A stretch of 6,987 nucleotides of DNA from Undibacterium sp. (GCA_014376575.1 JACMRF010000070.1:1-6987); one strand, 5' to 3'. Counted from the stretch's first letter, positions 1 through 6,340 are shown. Notes: generated from the letters alone by a model not told the origin. Made by a program: numbers and translations.

Positions 1-416
1 GTGTTCTGCCACAAGTGATGGTTTCAGTGCCCACCACGGCACCCCTGAGGTTGCCCGTTGATATTGAAAACTGCTTGGATGAATACGTAAAGGGCGATGC
101 AGACATGGTCATCACAGTTACTGATGCCCATCGCAGTCCTTATTTTAATATGGTAAAAACCAATGCGGACGGCACTGTCGGGCTGGTTATTCCGCCGCTG
201 TCAGCCATAGTGCGTCGCCAAGATGCGCCAGAGGTCTTCGACATGGCGACCGTCGCCTATGTGGTTCGGTCGGAGTTTGTTATGGCCCACAACGCCACTT
301 TTGAAGGGCGGGTGCGGACGGTGCATGTGCCAAGGGAGCGTGCGATTGATATCGACACGCTATTGGATTTTCAGATTGCCGAATGTCTTTTGAATGCCAG
401 AGAGCAGAAACTGTGA
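1..416 (+). CDS. CMP-nonulosonate (acylneuraminate-family) cytidylyltransferase, C-terminal part, 5' truncated by window edge
   Basis: This enzyme family activates a nonulosonic acid (sialic, legionaminic or pseudaminic type) with CTP to give the CMP-sugar donor used by cytoplasmic glycosyltransferases. The reading frame is open from position 3 to the TGA at 414-416, so the gene starts left of the window; the GTG at 15 is internal. Visible family signatures are a VPTTAPLR segment (compare the common PTSPLR), followed by a helix-type stretch DIENCLDEY, then DADMVITVTDAHRSPYFNMV, and near the end the AIDIDT..DFQIAE motif that supplies metal-binding aspartates. The N-terminal nucleotide-binding motif lies outside the window. 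The stop overlaps the GTG of the following dehydrogenase gene, so the two are probably translated together. Which nonulosonic acid is used cannot be told from this fragment. The closest named analogue by gene pairing is PtmB/NeuA. The family assignment is confident, the substrate is not. Confidence 0.88.
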   Translation, partial: VLPQVMVSVPTTAPLRLPVDIENCLDEYVKGDADMVITVTDAHRSPYFNMVKTNADGTVGLVIPPLSAIVRRQDAPEVFDMATVAYVVRSEFVMAHNATFEGRVRTVHVPRERAIDIDTLLDFQIAECLLNAREQKL

Positions 417-1216
417 CCACAATTAAAGAACTCATGAACCTCAAAGGCCGCCGCGCCTTGATCACTGGAGCAACCGGGGGCATAGGCAAGGTTATGGCCG
501 ATACCCTGGCCGAACTTGGTGCCGATTTGGTGCTGGTTGACCGACCTGGCTCGGACTTCCAGAGTCTTACTAAAGCACTGACACAACGCTGGGGCACTAA
601 CATTCAGCATCGAAACTGCGATCTGGAGAAGCAGGAGCAGCGCGCTGAATTGATGGACTGGCTCAAAGCTGGTGGTAAGGGTCTCAATATCCTGATCAAC
701 AATGCTGCCTTTGTTGGCATCTCGGAATTAAAAGGATGGGGTGTTCCATTCGAACAACAAACTGTCGATACCTGGCGCCGTGCTCTGGAAGTCAATCTCA
801 CTGCCGTGTTTGATCTTTGCCAGGGTTTAACGCCCTTGCTCAAGGTAGCCGAAGGCGCAAGCATTATCAATATTGCTTCGATTTATGGGGCATACGGACC
901 CGACTGGAGCCTGTACGAAGGTACGAGCATGAGCAATCCTGCAGCATATGGTGCTTCAAAGGGGGGGCTTATCCAATTTACACGTTGGTTAGCGACGACT
1001 ATAGCTCCACATGTGCGCGTTAATGCGATATCACCCGGCGGAGTATTTAGAAATCAGCCTGAGAAATTTGTACAAAGATATGAGGCAAAAACTCCTTTGG
1101 GGCGTATGGCAACAGAAGATGATTTTCGTGGTGTGGTTGCATATTTAGCCTCTAATCTTTCGTGTTATGTGACGGGGCAGAATATTACTGTAGATGGTGG
1201 ATGGGGAGTTTGGTAA
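413..1216 (+). CDS. short-chain dehydrogenase/reductase (PtmA-like) of nonulosonic-acid pathway
   Basis: A complete classical SDR, 267 aa from the chosen GTG start, presumably a cytoplasmic NAD(P)-dependent oxidoreductase. The Rossmann cofactor loop TGATGGIG is at residues 18-25, the NNAA motif at 96-99, the catalytic serine at about 156 (INIAS), and YxxxK (YGASK) at 179-183. The following SPGG segment and the terminal TGQNITVDGGW are typical of the family. I chose GTG 413 because it overlaps the upstream TGA (GTGA) and has a weak AGAGAG about 8 nt before it. ATG 434 is the alternative and would give 260 aa. ATG 383 lies deep inside the previous gene and has no ribosome site. Its place beside a CMP-nonulosonate synthetase suggests a PtmA-like role in making the sugar or its precursor; the exact reaction is an inference. 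The first ~600 bp are about 52% GC and the last ~180 bp about 42%. Confidence 0.88.
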   Translation: MTTIKELMNLKGRRALITGATGGIGKVMADTLAELGADLVLVDRPGSDFQSLTKALTQRWGTNIQHRNCDLEKQEQRAELMDWLKAGGKGLNILINNAAFVGISELKGWGVPFEQQTVDTWRRALEVNLTAVFDLCQGLTPLLKVAEGASIINIASIYGAYGPDWSLYEGTSMSNPAAYGASKGGLIQFTRWLATTIAPHVRVNAISPGGVFRNQPEKFVQRYEAKTPLGRMATEDDFRGVVAYLASNLSCYVTGQNITVDGGWGVW

Positions 1217-1338
1217 TGAAAGTTCTAATTGAGTCAGGTGATTCAAAAAATATACTTGCAACTATTGCAATAGGCGATACCTATTACAACGCTTGGAAAT
1301 GCTACGCATTGCCGGGCTTGGAAAGGGTTAAATTATGA
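1216..1338 (+). pseudogene. 40-codon ORF, probable N-terminal stub of a truncated cluster gene
   Basis: A 40-residue ORF begins MKVLIESGDSKNILATIAIG and continues with a YYNAWKCYALPG segment before a short unrelated tail (LERVKL) and TGA. Its ATG overlaps the dehydrogenase stop as TAATG, and it has a strong GGGGAG ribosome site at 1203-1208, seven bases before the start, so it was clearly built to be translated. The beginning reads like the conserved N-terminus of a longer (about 300 aa) hypothetical, possibly glycosyltransferase-like protein from nonulosonate clusters, but that is memory of the pattern rather than a search. Skipping one T near 1318 would give LPGW, which fits such a protein better, yet that frame also stops within about 25 bp. 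The gene therefore seems to have lost its body by deletion. It could instead be a genuine small protein. Confidence 0.5.
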
Positions 1339-1436
1339 CCGATAAATTGCGAACCGTACCACTTACTACTCAATTTTGCGCACATGAGACTACTACAGGT
1401 GACAGTACAAACCCTTACTGTAACAAAATTTTATAA
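1335..1436 (+). CDS. 33-codon ORF of unknown function, coupled to the preceding stub
   Basis: I do not recognise this 33-residue ORF (starts MTDKLRTVPLTTQF, ends TNPYCNKIL, rich in Thr, two Cys). It is listed because the arrangement looks deliberate: its ATG overlaps the preceding TGA as ATGA, and a GAAAGGG ribosome site at 1321-1327 sits seven bases upstream. It has no signal peptide or membrane segment. Its last third overlaps the hairpin at 1399-1424. It may be the start of another gene whose body was deleted, a chance ORF in decayed DNA, or a real small protein. No function is proposed. Confidence 0.25.
   Translation: MTDKLRTVPLTTQFCAHETTTGDSTNPYCNKIL
1399..1424 (+). repeat. inverted repeat / hairpin in decay zone
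   Basis: ACAGTA at 1402-1407 is exactly repaired by TACTGT at 1416-1421 around an 8-nt loop. One mismatch further out, GT at 1399-1400 pairs with AC at 1423-1424. No U-run follows directly (AACAAAATTTTATAA), so it is a weak terminator candidate at best; it may be an operator or an mRNA structure just before the next gene. Confidence 0.4.
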
Positions 1437-1452
1437 ATGAGATGAGCTGAAT

Positions 1453-2796
1453 ATGACAACAATCTATTTGCCAATTGAAGTAATAAAACGGGAGCTTACT
1501 TCGCGTGCAATGCAGGCATCTAAACTTGCTGCCAGTGGGAACATCTGCTACGTTTTTGAGCATACTTTTTTTGATAGGAATGGCTGGCCTGGTTCCGGTA
1601 TATATATAGGTAAGAATTGCTTTAGAACAGAGCGTCCATATCCGTATACCTACTACAAGGCTATGAAAGATGCTGGTATTTCGCTTTGGTATCTGGATGA
1701 GGAAGGTGGTCCCTATACAGGAGAGAGCGAGGAAGGTTGGTGTAATGAACTTCGTCTAAGAATGGATCCTGCTGGACTGCAAGCTGATGACAAAATTTTG
1801 GCATGGGGATTGTGGCAACAGCAGTGGCATCTGGAAAATGGTGCCCAATGCGAAGTGCATGCTACAGGATCGCCTAATTTTGATATTTATCAAAAGAAGT
1901 ATCACACTTTTTTTAGTGAGCGAGACTTGGAAAAAACTGGTGGAATGAATAATTACATTTTAATTAATACTCGCTTCTCAATAGCAAACCCCATAAATAG
2001 TAGCTACAGTTTGCAGGGGTTAATGCAAGCAGGAAGTCCTGTGTCGACTTTAATTCCCTCTGACTTTATTGAAAATAAATTTTTGGATGAGAGCTATCTG
2101 TTTTTGCAATTTATAGAGTTAGTGCGTGAGTTAGCGAAGCAATTACCCGATGAGCAAATTGTGTTGCGCCCACATCCAGCAGAAAGTGACCAAATTTACA
2201 AGGCTATGACTCAAAATTTTAGCAATGTACACGTCATTGGCCAAGGCAGTGCTGAATCCTGGATAAGGCAATCGCGATTGTTAATTCACAATGGATGCAC
2301 AACTGCTATACAAGCGCATATCGCGGGGAAACCAGTTATTTCTTATTGCCCAGAATCCAAAGCAAGTGGTTCTATTACTACAATGGGTTTTCAAAATAAG
2401 ATGGGTAAAAAATGTAGCACTGTCGATGATGTCATAGCGTCTATCAAGAATTGTTGCATGGCGGCTAGTACAGATGCTAATGCTGAAATATCGAGATCAA
2501 TTGCCAAGCTGGATACTGTTGATTATATTGTTAATATGGTGAATGAACAAAATCGGCAGCACCATGGAGAAAGTAAGGGCAATCATTTGATTGGCACATC
2601 GCATAAAACGTATAAACTACAGTCCTTGAAAGATGTGGCTAGACGGGCAGCTTCTTTCTTAAGTACTTCTCCAAAGGAGATGTTTGATTATGATACGTTT
2701 TCAGAAATATCAGATTTAGTAGGAATTTGGAACAAAGGTTTTGGTTTTAATGTGAAAACAGAGAAAGTGGCAGACGGATGTTATGTTTTTTATTGA
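1453..2796 (+). CDS. surface carbohydrate biosynthesis protein (GT-B-like glycosyltransferase family)
   Basis: A 447-aa soluble protein resembling the 'surface carbohydrate biosynthesis' family (I recall it as TIGR04396) found in O-antigen and capsule clusters. The start MTTIYLPIEVIKRELTSRAM matches the family opening, in which a Y-L-P-I-E strand is followed by a conserved R-E-L. The C-terminal half carries the GT-B/polysialyltransferase-like signatures RPHPAES at residues 239-245 and IHNGCTTAIQAHIAGKPVI at about 278-296, where a His-Asn-Gly turn and GKP would bind a nucleotide sugar. A further segment of about 95 residues (350-447) follows that I cannot assign; it ends in a phenylalanine- and glycine-rich stretch. 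No signal peptide or membrane helix is seen. Ribosome binding is weak (GATGAG at 1441-1446). It follows the decay zone without a clear promoter and probably belongs to the same transcript. Probable role: cytoplasmic transfer of a sugar onto the surface glycan. Donor and acceptor are unknown. Confidence 0.75.
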   Translation: MTTIYLPIEVIKRELTSRAMQASKLAASGNICYVFEHTFFDRNGWPGSGIYIGKNCFRTERPYPYTYYKAMKDAGISLWYLDEEGGPYTGESEEGWCNELRLRMDPAGLQADDKILAWGLWQQQWHLENGAQCEVHATGSPNFDIYQKKYHTFFSERDLEKTGGMNNYILINTRFSIANPINSSYSLQGLMQAGSPVSTLIPSDFIENKFLDESYLFLQFIELVRELAKQLPDEQIVLRPHPAESDQIYKAMTQNFSNVHVIGQGSAESWIRQSRLLIHNGCTTAIQAHIAGKPVISYCPESKASGSITTMGFQNKMGKKCSTVDDVIASIKNCCMAASTDANAEISRSIAKLDTVDYIVNMVNEQNRQHHGESKGNHLIGTSHKTYKLQSLKDVARRAASFLSTSPKEMFDYDTFSEISDLVGIWNKGFGFNVKTEKVADGCYVFY

Positions 2797-2797
2797 T

Positions 2798-2857
2798 ATG
2801 CGTTTAAAAAAATTTAGTTTTTTGCGTGCTGTAATCAAAGTTACGCGAGAAAAATAA
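2798..2857 (+). CDS. 19-codon mini-ORF coupled to acyltransferase start
   Basis: Starting 2 bp after the previous stop, a 19-residue basic peptide (MRLKKFSFLRAVIKVTREK) is encoded and ends in TAA, whose last A is the first base of the acyltransferase ATG (TAATG). It fills the whole gap between the two larger genes. It may act only to carry ribosomes to the poorly marked acyltransferase start, or it may be the remains of a gene start. There is no homology I can name, and chance occurrence is quite possible. Confidence 0.25.
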   Translation: MRLKKFSFLRAVIKVTREK

Positions 2858-3426
2858 TGGGGCTCTCAATAATTTGGTTAGATATTCTTCATCATCGGGC
2901 ACCGCTATCAGGGCATCCGCGTCGAATCAAGTACAGCGTATATACTTTTCTTTTTCTTCTTGGTAAAAGCTGGCTGAACCCTGATTTCCGTGTTGTCCTT
3001 TATTTTAGAATATATTCATATTTTTACAGTAGGGCGAGATTTTTATCCATCTTATTCTATTTTCATGTCAAGTCTCGATATTGTTGTGATATCTCTCCGA
3101 TGGCAAAAATAGGCGCAGGATTTAGATTGGTTCATGCGTTTAATATTGTCATTGGGCCTAAAGTTGAGATTGGTCGTTTTTGTACATTATTTAATGGTGT
3201 GTCTCTTGGAAGCTCAAGGCCGGATCTCCCTGGTTATAGAATGCCTAAAATTGGGTCAAACGTAATTTTGGGTACGGGAGCAAAGTGCCTGGGTGATTTT
3301 TTTGTACCAAGTCGGCTACTTGTCCCGGCAAATTGTTTGGTGACAAGGAGTACATTTCGGGAGTGCTCAAGCCGATTTGTGTCATTGAAAGATTCACTTG
3401 GTCACTTTAAATTATGGTTAGTCTAA
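2857..3426 (+). CDS. serine acetyltransferase-like (LbH, hexapeptide-repeat) acyltransferase
   Basis: A 189-aa protein of the CysE/WcaB-type left-handed beta-helix family, which transfers acetyl groups from acetyl-CoA; in glycan clusters such proteins usually O- or N-acetylate sugars. The N-terminal third is hydrophobic and aromatic (PDFRVVLYFRIYSYFY), as is usual for these short forms. The helix starts at CDISPMAKIGAGFRLVHAFN, with the catalytic-type His near residue 93, then IVIGPKVEIG, TLFNGVSLG and PKIGSNVILGTGAKCLG. At the usual second histidine (R-H-P-K-I in CysE) a methionine is seen (RMPKIG). The last coil is worn: instead of IGDNxxIGANSVV it reads VPSRLLVPANCLVTRS, and the normal closing VVGVPAK is replaced by an unrelated tail. 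It could be a divergent active enzyme or one losing function. The start is set by TAATG coupling to the mini-ORF, with only a weak GCGAGA ribosome site at 2845-2850. Confidence 0.72.
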   Translation: MGLSIIWLDILHHRAPLSGHPRRIKYSVYTFLFLLGKSWLNPDFRVVLYFRIYSYFYSRARFLSILFYFHVKSRYCCDISPMAKIGAGFRLVHAFNIVIGPKVEIGRFCTLFNGVSLGSSRPDLPGYRMPKIGSNVILGTGAKCLGDFFVPSRLLVPANCLVTRSTFRECSSRFVSLKDSLGHFKLWLV

Positions 3427-3546
3427 TTTAATACCATTAGTTTATTGCAAAATAAAACCATATTCAATAATAACTTCACTTTTGATCTGGTGGGGGTTGT
3501 GTTAGATACGGGTACAAATGTATCAAATATTTGGTGTAGTACGAAT

Positions 3547-3565
3547 TTTCGTTAATTTAACGAAA
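3547..3565. promoter_or_regulatory. perfect 19-bp palindrome, candidate operator
   Basis: TTTCGTTAA and TTAACGAAA are exact reverse complements around a single central T, ending 55 bp before the amidotransferase ATG. The size and symmetry suit a dimeric DNA-binding regulator. As RNA it would form a 7-bp stem with a 5-nt loop. No regulator gene is present in the window, so the binding partner is unknown. Confidence 0.4.
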
Positions 3566-3605
3566 GTAATTTACTTCTGATCAGCGTGCCCGGCAGCAGT
3601 TATTT

Positions 3606-3610
3606 GGGAG
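3606..3610 (+). promoter_or_regulatory. ribosome binding site of asnB-like gene
   Basis: GGGAG lies 10 bases before ATG 3621. This fixes the start, which also gives Met-Cys-Gly with the cysteine at position 2, as required for the processed glutaminase nucleophile. Confidence 0.7.
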
Positions 3611-3620
3611 ATTATTTTTA

Positions 3621-5516
3621 ATGTGTGGATTTGCTGGTTTTATTCAGAATAATGTTGGTCAAGAATCCATGTCCGCAATGATGGAGGGGATGCTCAAGTC
3701 TATCCGTCACCGTGGGCCTGATGACGGTGGAATATGGATAGATGAGCAACATGGTGTTGCACTTGGTCATCGTCGCCTTTCAATTCTGGATCTTTCCCCT
3801 GCGGGACATCAACCAATGGAAAGTGCCGATGGACGTCTCATTTTAGTGTTTAACGGTGAAATTTATAATCATTTAGATATTCGCAGACTTCTTGAGAAAT
3901 CCAATTTATTACCTATTCGGGGCTGGCGTGGTCATTCTGATACCGAAACATTATTGGCTTGTTTTTCAGTCTGGGGAGTTGAAAAAACACTAAAACTAAC
4001 GGTTGGCATGTTTGCGTTGGCGTTGTGGGATAAATTCGAGCAGTCTTTAACGTTGGCACGTGACAGGGTAGGGGAAAAACCTTTGTATTATGGCTGGCAA
4101 AATGGTGTTTTTCTTTTTGCTTCAGAACTGAAATCTTTACGTGTGCATCCAGCCTTTAGTGGCGAAATTGATTGGCACGCGTCCAGTACGTTTTTACGCC
4201 TGAATTATATTCCCGCGCCATCAAGTATCTATCATGAAATTTTGAAGCTTTTGCCTGGTACATTTTTGAAGTTGACGCAAGCCAATGTTAAACAAAGGAA
4301 ATGTTCTGAAGTAATACCGTATTGGTCGCAGGTGGACATAGCGCGACACGGTATGGAGAATCCTTATACGGGTACATTTGCAGATGCGGTGGATGAACTA
4401 GAAATACTGGTACGTCAGGCGGTGCAATTGCAATCAGTAGCTGATGTACCAGTGGGCGCGTTTTTGTCCGGTGGAATTGATTCATCAACCGTTGTTGCTA
4501 TGATGAAATCAGCGACAACATCGAAAGTGACCACTTTTTCTATTGGTATGCCCGATGTGAAGTTTGATGAGTCCAAGCACGCGTCTGCTGTAGCAAAGCA
4601 CTTGGGCACGAACCATGTTGAGTTCACCATTCGACCCCAAGATGTTTTGGATTTGATACCAGGATTGTCGGACGTTTGGGATGAACCGTTCGCTGATAGT
4701 TCGCAGATACCTACTTATCTGGTAAGTAAATTGGCAAAGCAGCAAGTAACAGTTGCTTTGTCGGGTGATGGCGGCGATGAGTTTTTTTTAGGATACGGTC
4801 AGTATGCGTTGTACCAAAAAATTTGGAAAACTAGGTATCTAGGTAAGTTGCCATGGGACTTTGTTTTTGACGCTTTGCTGCCGATAAATAAAGGTTTTCG
4901 GGCCAGTTCTTTGTTGAGACGAGCGAAGTTACTTGTGAATGCTTGGCGACAAAATGATGTACAGGCACTTAACCGTTACTGGATGGATCGGTACCGTCAG
5001 GGTAAGGTGCCGCTGATGGAGCAGCACGGTGTGAAGATGCTGGGTTTCCCCGTTTTAGGAGATGCTGCAACTACTGCCGGTCTGTGTGATGCTGGTTCTT
5101 TTTTGCCGGATGATATTTTGGTCAAAGTTGATCGTGCTGCGATGGCAAATAGTTTGGAAACACGTGCGCCACTGCTGGATCATCGTATTATTGAATTTGC
5201 CTATCATTTGCCAATTCAATATAAGCTTGGAAACGGGATAGGTAAAAGGGTGCTGCGTGAGGTGCTATATCGACATGTGCCGCGGAAAATTGTGGATAGA
5301 CCGAAGATGGGATTTACAATCCCACTTGGTGGTTGGCTTGTAAACGAGTTACGTCCATGGGCGGAAAATTTACTTGATCAAATTCCAGACGATTCTGATC
5401 ACTTTAATAAACCGATGATTGATCAGATGTGGAGAGAGCACTTGTCTGGTCAATGCGTGCATACTGAACAGTTGTGGGGAATATTGAGTTTGTTAGGTTT
5501 TTTGAAAAAACAATGA
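3621..5516 (+). CDS. asnB: glutamine-hydrolysing asparagine synthetase-family amidotransferase
   Basis: A 631-aa protein with both AsnB domains. The N-terminal class II glutaminase domain opens MCGFAGFI (Cys2 is the nucleophile exposed after Met removal), with RHRGPDDGG at residues 29-37, NGEIYNH at 78-84, SDTETLL, and ARDRVGEKPLYY. The synthetase domain carries the ATP-binding PP-loop SGGIDSS at 283-289, SIGMPD..DESKHA, SGDGGDEF from 381, and then VKVDRAAMANSLETRAPLLDH and RPKMGFTIPLGGWL. These residues suggest an active enzyme that takes ammonia from glutamine and amidates an adenylated carboxylate. Ordinary asparagine synthesis is possible. Its place in a glycan cluster and its length, larger than E. 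coli AsnB (554 aa), also fit the glycan-locus AsnB homologues thought to amidate uronic acids or other carboxylates; that is inference. It follows a gap with a palindrome, has a good GGGAG site, and overlaps the next gene by ATGA. Confidence 0.9.
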   Translation: MCGFAGFIQNNVGQESMSAMMEGMLKSIRHRGPDDGGIWIDEQHGVALGHRRLSILDLSPAGHQPMESADGRLILVFNGEIYNHLDIRRLLEKSNLLPIRGWRGHSDTETLLACFSVWGVEKTLKLTVGMFALALWDKFEQSLTLARDRVGEKPLYYGWQNGVFLFASELKSLRVHPAFSGEIDWHASSTFLRLNYIPAPSSIYHEILKLLPGTFLKLTQANVKQRKCSEVIPYWSQVDIARHGMENPYTGTFADAVDELEILVRQAVQLQSVADVPVGAFLSGGIDSSTVVAMMKSATTSKVTTFSIGMPDVKFDESKHASAVAKHLGTNHVEFTIRPQDVLDLIPGLSDVWDEPFADSSQIPTYLVSKLAKQQVTVALSGDGGDEFFLGYGQYALYQKIWKTRYLGKLPWDFVFDALLPINKGFRASSLLRRAKLLVNAWRQNDVQALNRYWMDRYRQGKVPLMEQHGVKMLGFPVLGDAATTAGLCDAGSFLPDDILVKVDRAAMANSLETRAPLLDHRIIEFAYHLPIQYKLGNGIGKRVLREVLYRHVPRKIVDRPKMGFTIPLGGWLVNELRPWAENLLDQIPDDSDHFNKPMIDQMWREHLSGQCVHTEQLWGILSLLGFLKKQ

Positions 5517-6298
5517 TACAAAAAAAAGTGGTTTATACGGCGGTTTTTGGAAATTATGACCAGGTATCGGCTGTAAACGAATCATGGGATTGTGATTTTA
5601 TTTGCTTTACCGACAACCCAAACCTTGTTTCACATGGCTGGAAAGTGGTGGAGATTTCTTTGAATGGCGAGTCTCCTGCACAAGTAAATAGGCGATATAA
5701 GTTGTTGCCGCACAAATATTTTCCGAACCATGATTATAGTTTGTATCTTGATGGAAACGTTAAAATCGTTGAGGATCCTAGTCAATTATTTGAGAAGTAT
5801 CTGGATAAAGGTGTTATAGCTATCCCTCGGCACCCATTCAGAAATTGTGCTTATTTGGAGGCTCGATTGTGTATAAAATCAATGCTTGCAAACAAAGAAG
5901 TCACAGAAAATCAAATGAAACGGTATGCTGCAGACGGTTTTCCTAAAAATTTTGGATTGACTGTAAATCGTGTTTTGCTTCGCAAACACCATGACGCAAG
6001 CGTAATAGTGCTCATGGAGTCTTGGTGGGATGAGTACTGTATGGGCGGAAAGCGTGATCAATTAAGCTTGTCATATTTGATTTGGCGATACAAAATTAAT
6101 GTATTAGAACTTCTGGAGTCGCCTGGGTTTGGTAGTCATTGCTTCGAGATCATTCCACATAAAGTGGATAAGTCAAAATCATTCATCGAACGACTAACGA
6201 GTCGTGTTAATAGAAAGATATATTTGAAATATTACTATCGGATCATTGCGGATGCTTTATTACGATTATCTCGTCTCAATAATAAGATTGAAAAATAG
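5513..6298 (+). CDS. DUF616-type (glycosyltransferase-like) protein
   Basis: A 261-aa cytoplasmic protein resembling the DUF616 glycosyltransferase-like family (PF04765 as I recall). The opening KKVVYTAVFGNYDQV is the family's first beta strand and loop, followed by DFICFTDN. A YLDGN motif at about residues 78-82 is the probable metal- and sugar-nucleotide-binding DxN site. AIPRHPFRNCAYLEA and, further on, KRDQLSLSYLIWR are also characteristic. The tail is basic and aromatic (NRKIYLKYYYRIIA), which could contact the membrane. The ATG at 5513 overlaps the amidotransferase TGA (ATGA) and has no good ribosome site, so translation probably depends on coupling; a GTG at 5474 in frame would add 13 residues inside the previous gene and is less likely. 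Proposed role: adds one sugar to the surface glycan. Donor and acceptor are unknown. Confidence 0.78.
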   Translation: MIQKKVVYTAVFGNYDQVSAVNESWDCDFICFTDNPNLVSHGWKVVEISLNGESPAQVNRRYKLLPHKYFPNHDYSLYLDGNVKIVEDPSQLFEKYLDKGVIAIPRHPFRNCAYLEARLCIKSMLANKEVTENQMKRYAADGFPKNFGLTVNRVLLRKHHDASVIVLMESWWDEYCMGGKRDQLSLSYLIWRYKINVLELLESPGFGSHCFEIIPHKVDKSKSFIERLTSRVNRKIYLKYYYRIIADALLRLSRLNNKIEK

Positions 6299-6322
6299 CA
6301 AGTCATTTTGATGGCGACTTAA
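6299..6322. other. short gap between DUF616 gene and IS remnant
   Basis: Only 24 bases lie between the last complete gene and the IS terminus. AAGTC (6300-6304) and GACTT (6316-6320) are inverted copies around 11 bases, too small a stem for a confident terminator. Confidence 0.3.
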
Positions 6323-6340
6323 GGAAGGTCTGCACAACCC
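6323..6340 (+). repeat. left terminal inverted repeat of IS5-type remnant
   Basis: GGAAGGTCTGCACAACCC, 14 of 18 matches with the complement of 6714-6731. It marks the transposase-distal end of the element. Confidence 0.65.

Larger units (their letters stand above)
3427..3620. other. 194-bp AT-rich intergenic region with inverted repeats
   Basis: No gene is seen between the acyltransferase and the amidotransferase. The region holds a TTTATT-GCAA-AATAAA hairpin at 3441-3456, an imperfect inverted repeat at 3502-3527 (TTAGATAC / GTATCAAA, one mismatch, 10-nt spacer), and a perfect 19-bp palindrome at 3547-3565. There is no GC-rich stem with a U-run, so no good terminator. I could not find a convincing sigma-70 promoter; TTGGTG at 3531 with AT-rich sequence 16-17 bp downstream is the best but weak. 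This is the largest gap between intact + strand genes left of 6299, and the likeliest place for a separate transcription start. Confidence 0.5.

Noticed and set aside
280..610. Two - strand ORFs of 107 and 79 codons
   Set aside because: They lie opposite the well-supported cytidylyltransferase and dehydrogenase genes and show no recognisable protein pattern.
817..1023. + strand ORF of 68 codons within the dehydrogenase
   Set aside because: A shifted-frame shadow of the SDR gene, whose own frame carries all catalytic motifs here.
3506..4376. Shared 11-mer ATACGGGTACA at 3506-3516 and 4366-4376
   Set aside because: Several 11-mer repeats are expected by chance in a window of this size; one copy is inside asnB coding sequence.
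4288..4745. Three overlapping - strand ORFs inside asnB
   Set aside because: Antisense to the conserved PP-loop region; no family pattern or ribosome site.
5474..5512. Earlier GTG start for the DUF616 gene
   Set aside because: It would add 13 residues encoded inside asnB that do not fit the family's N-terminus; the ATGA-coupled ATG at 5513 begins just before the conserved first strand.
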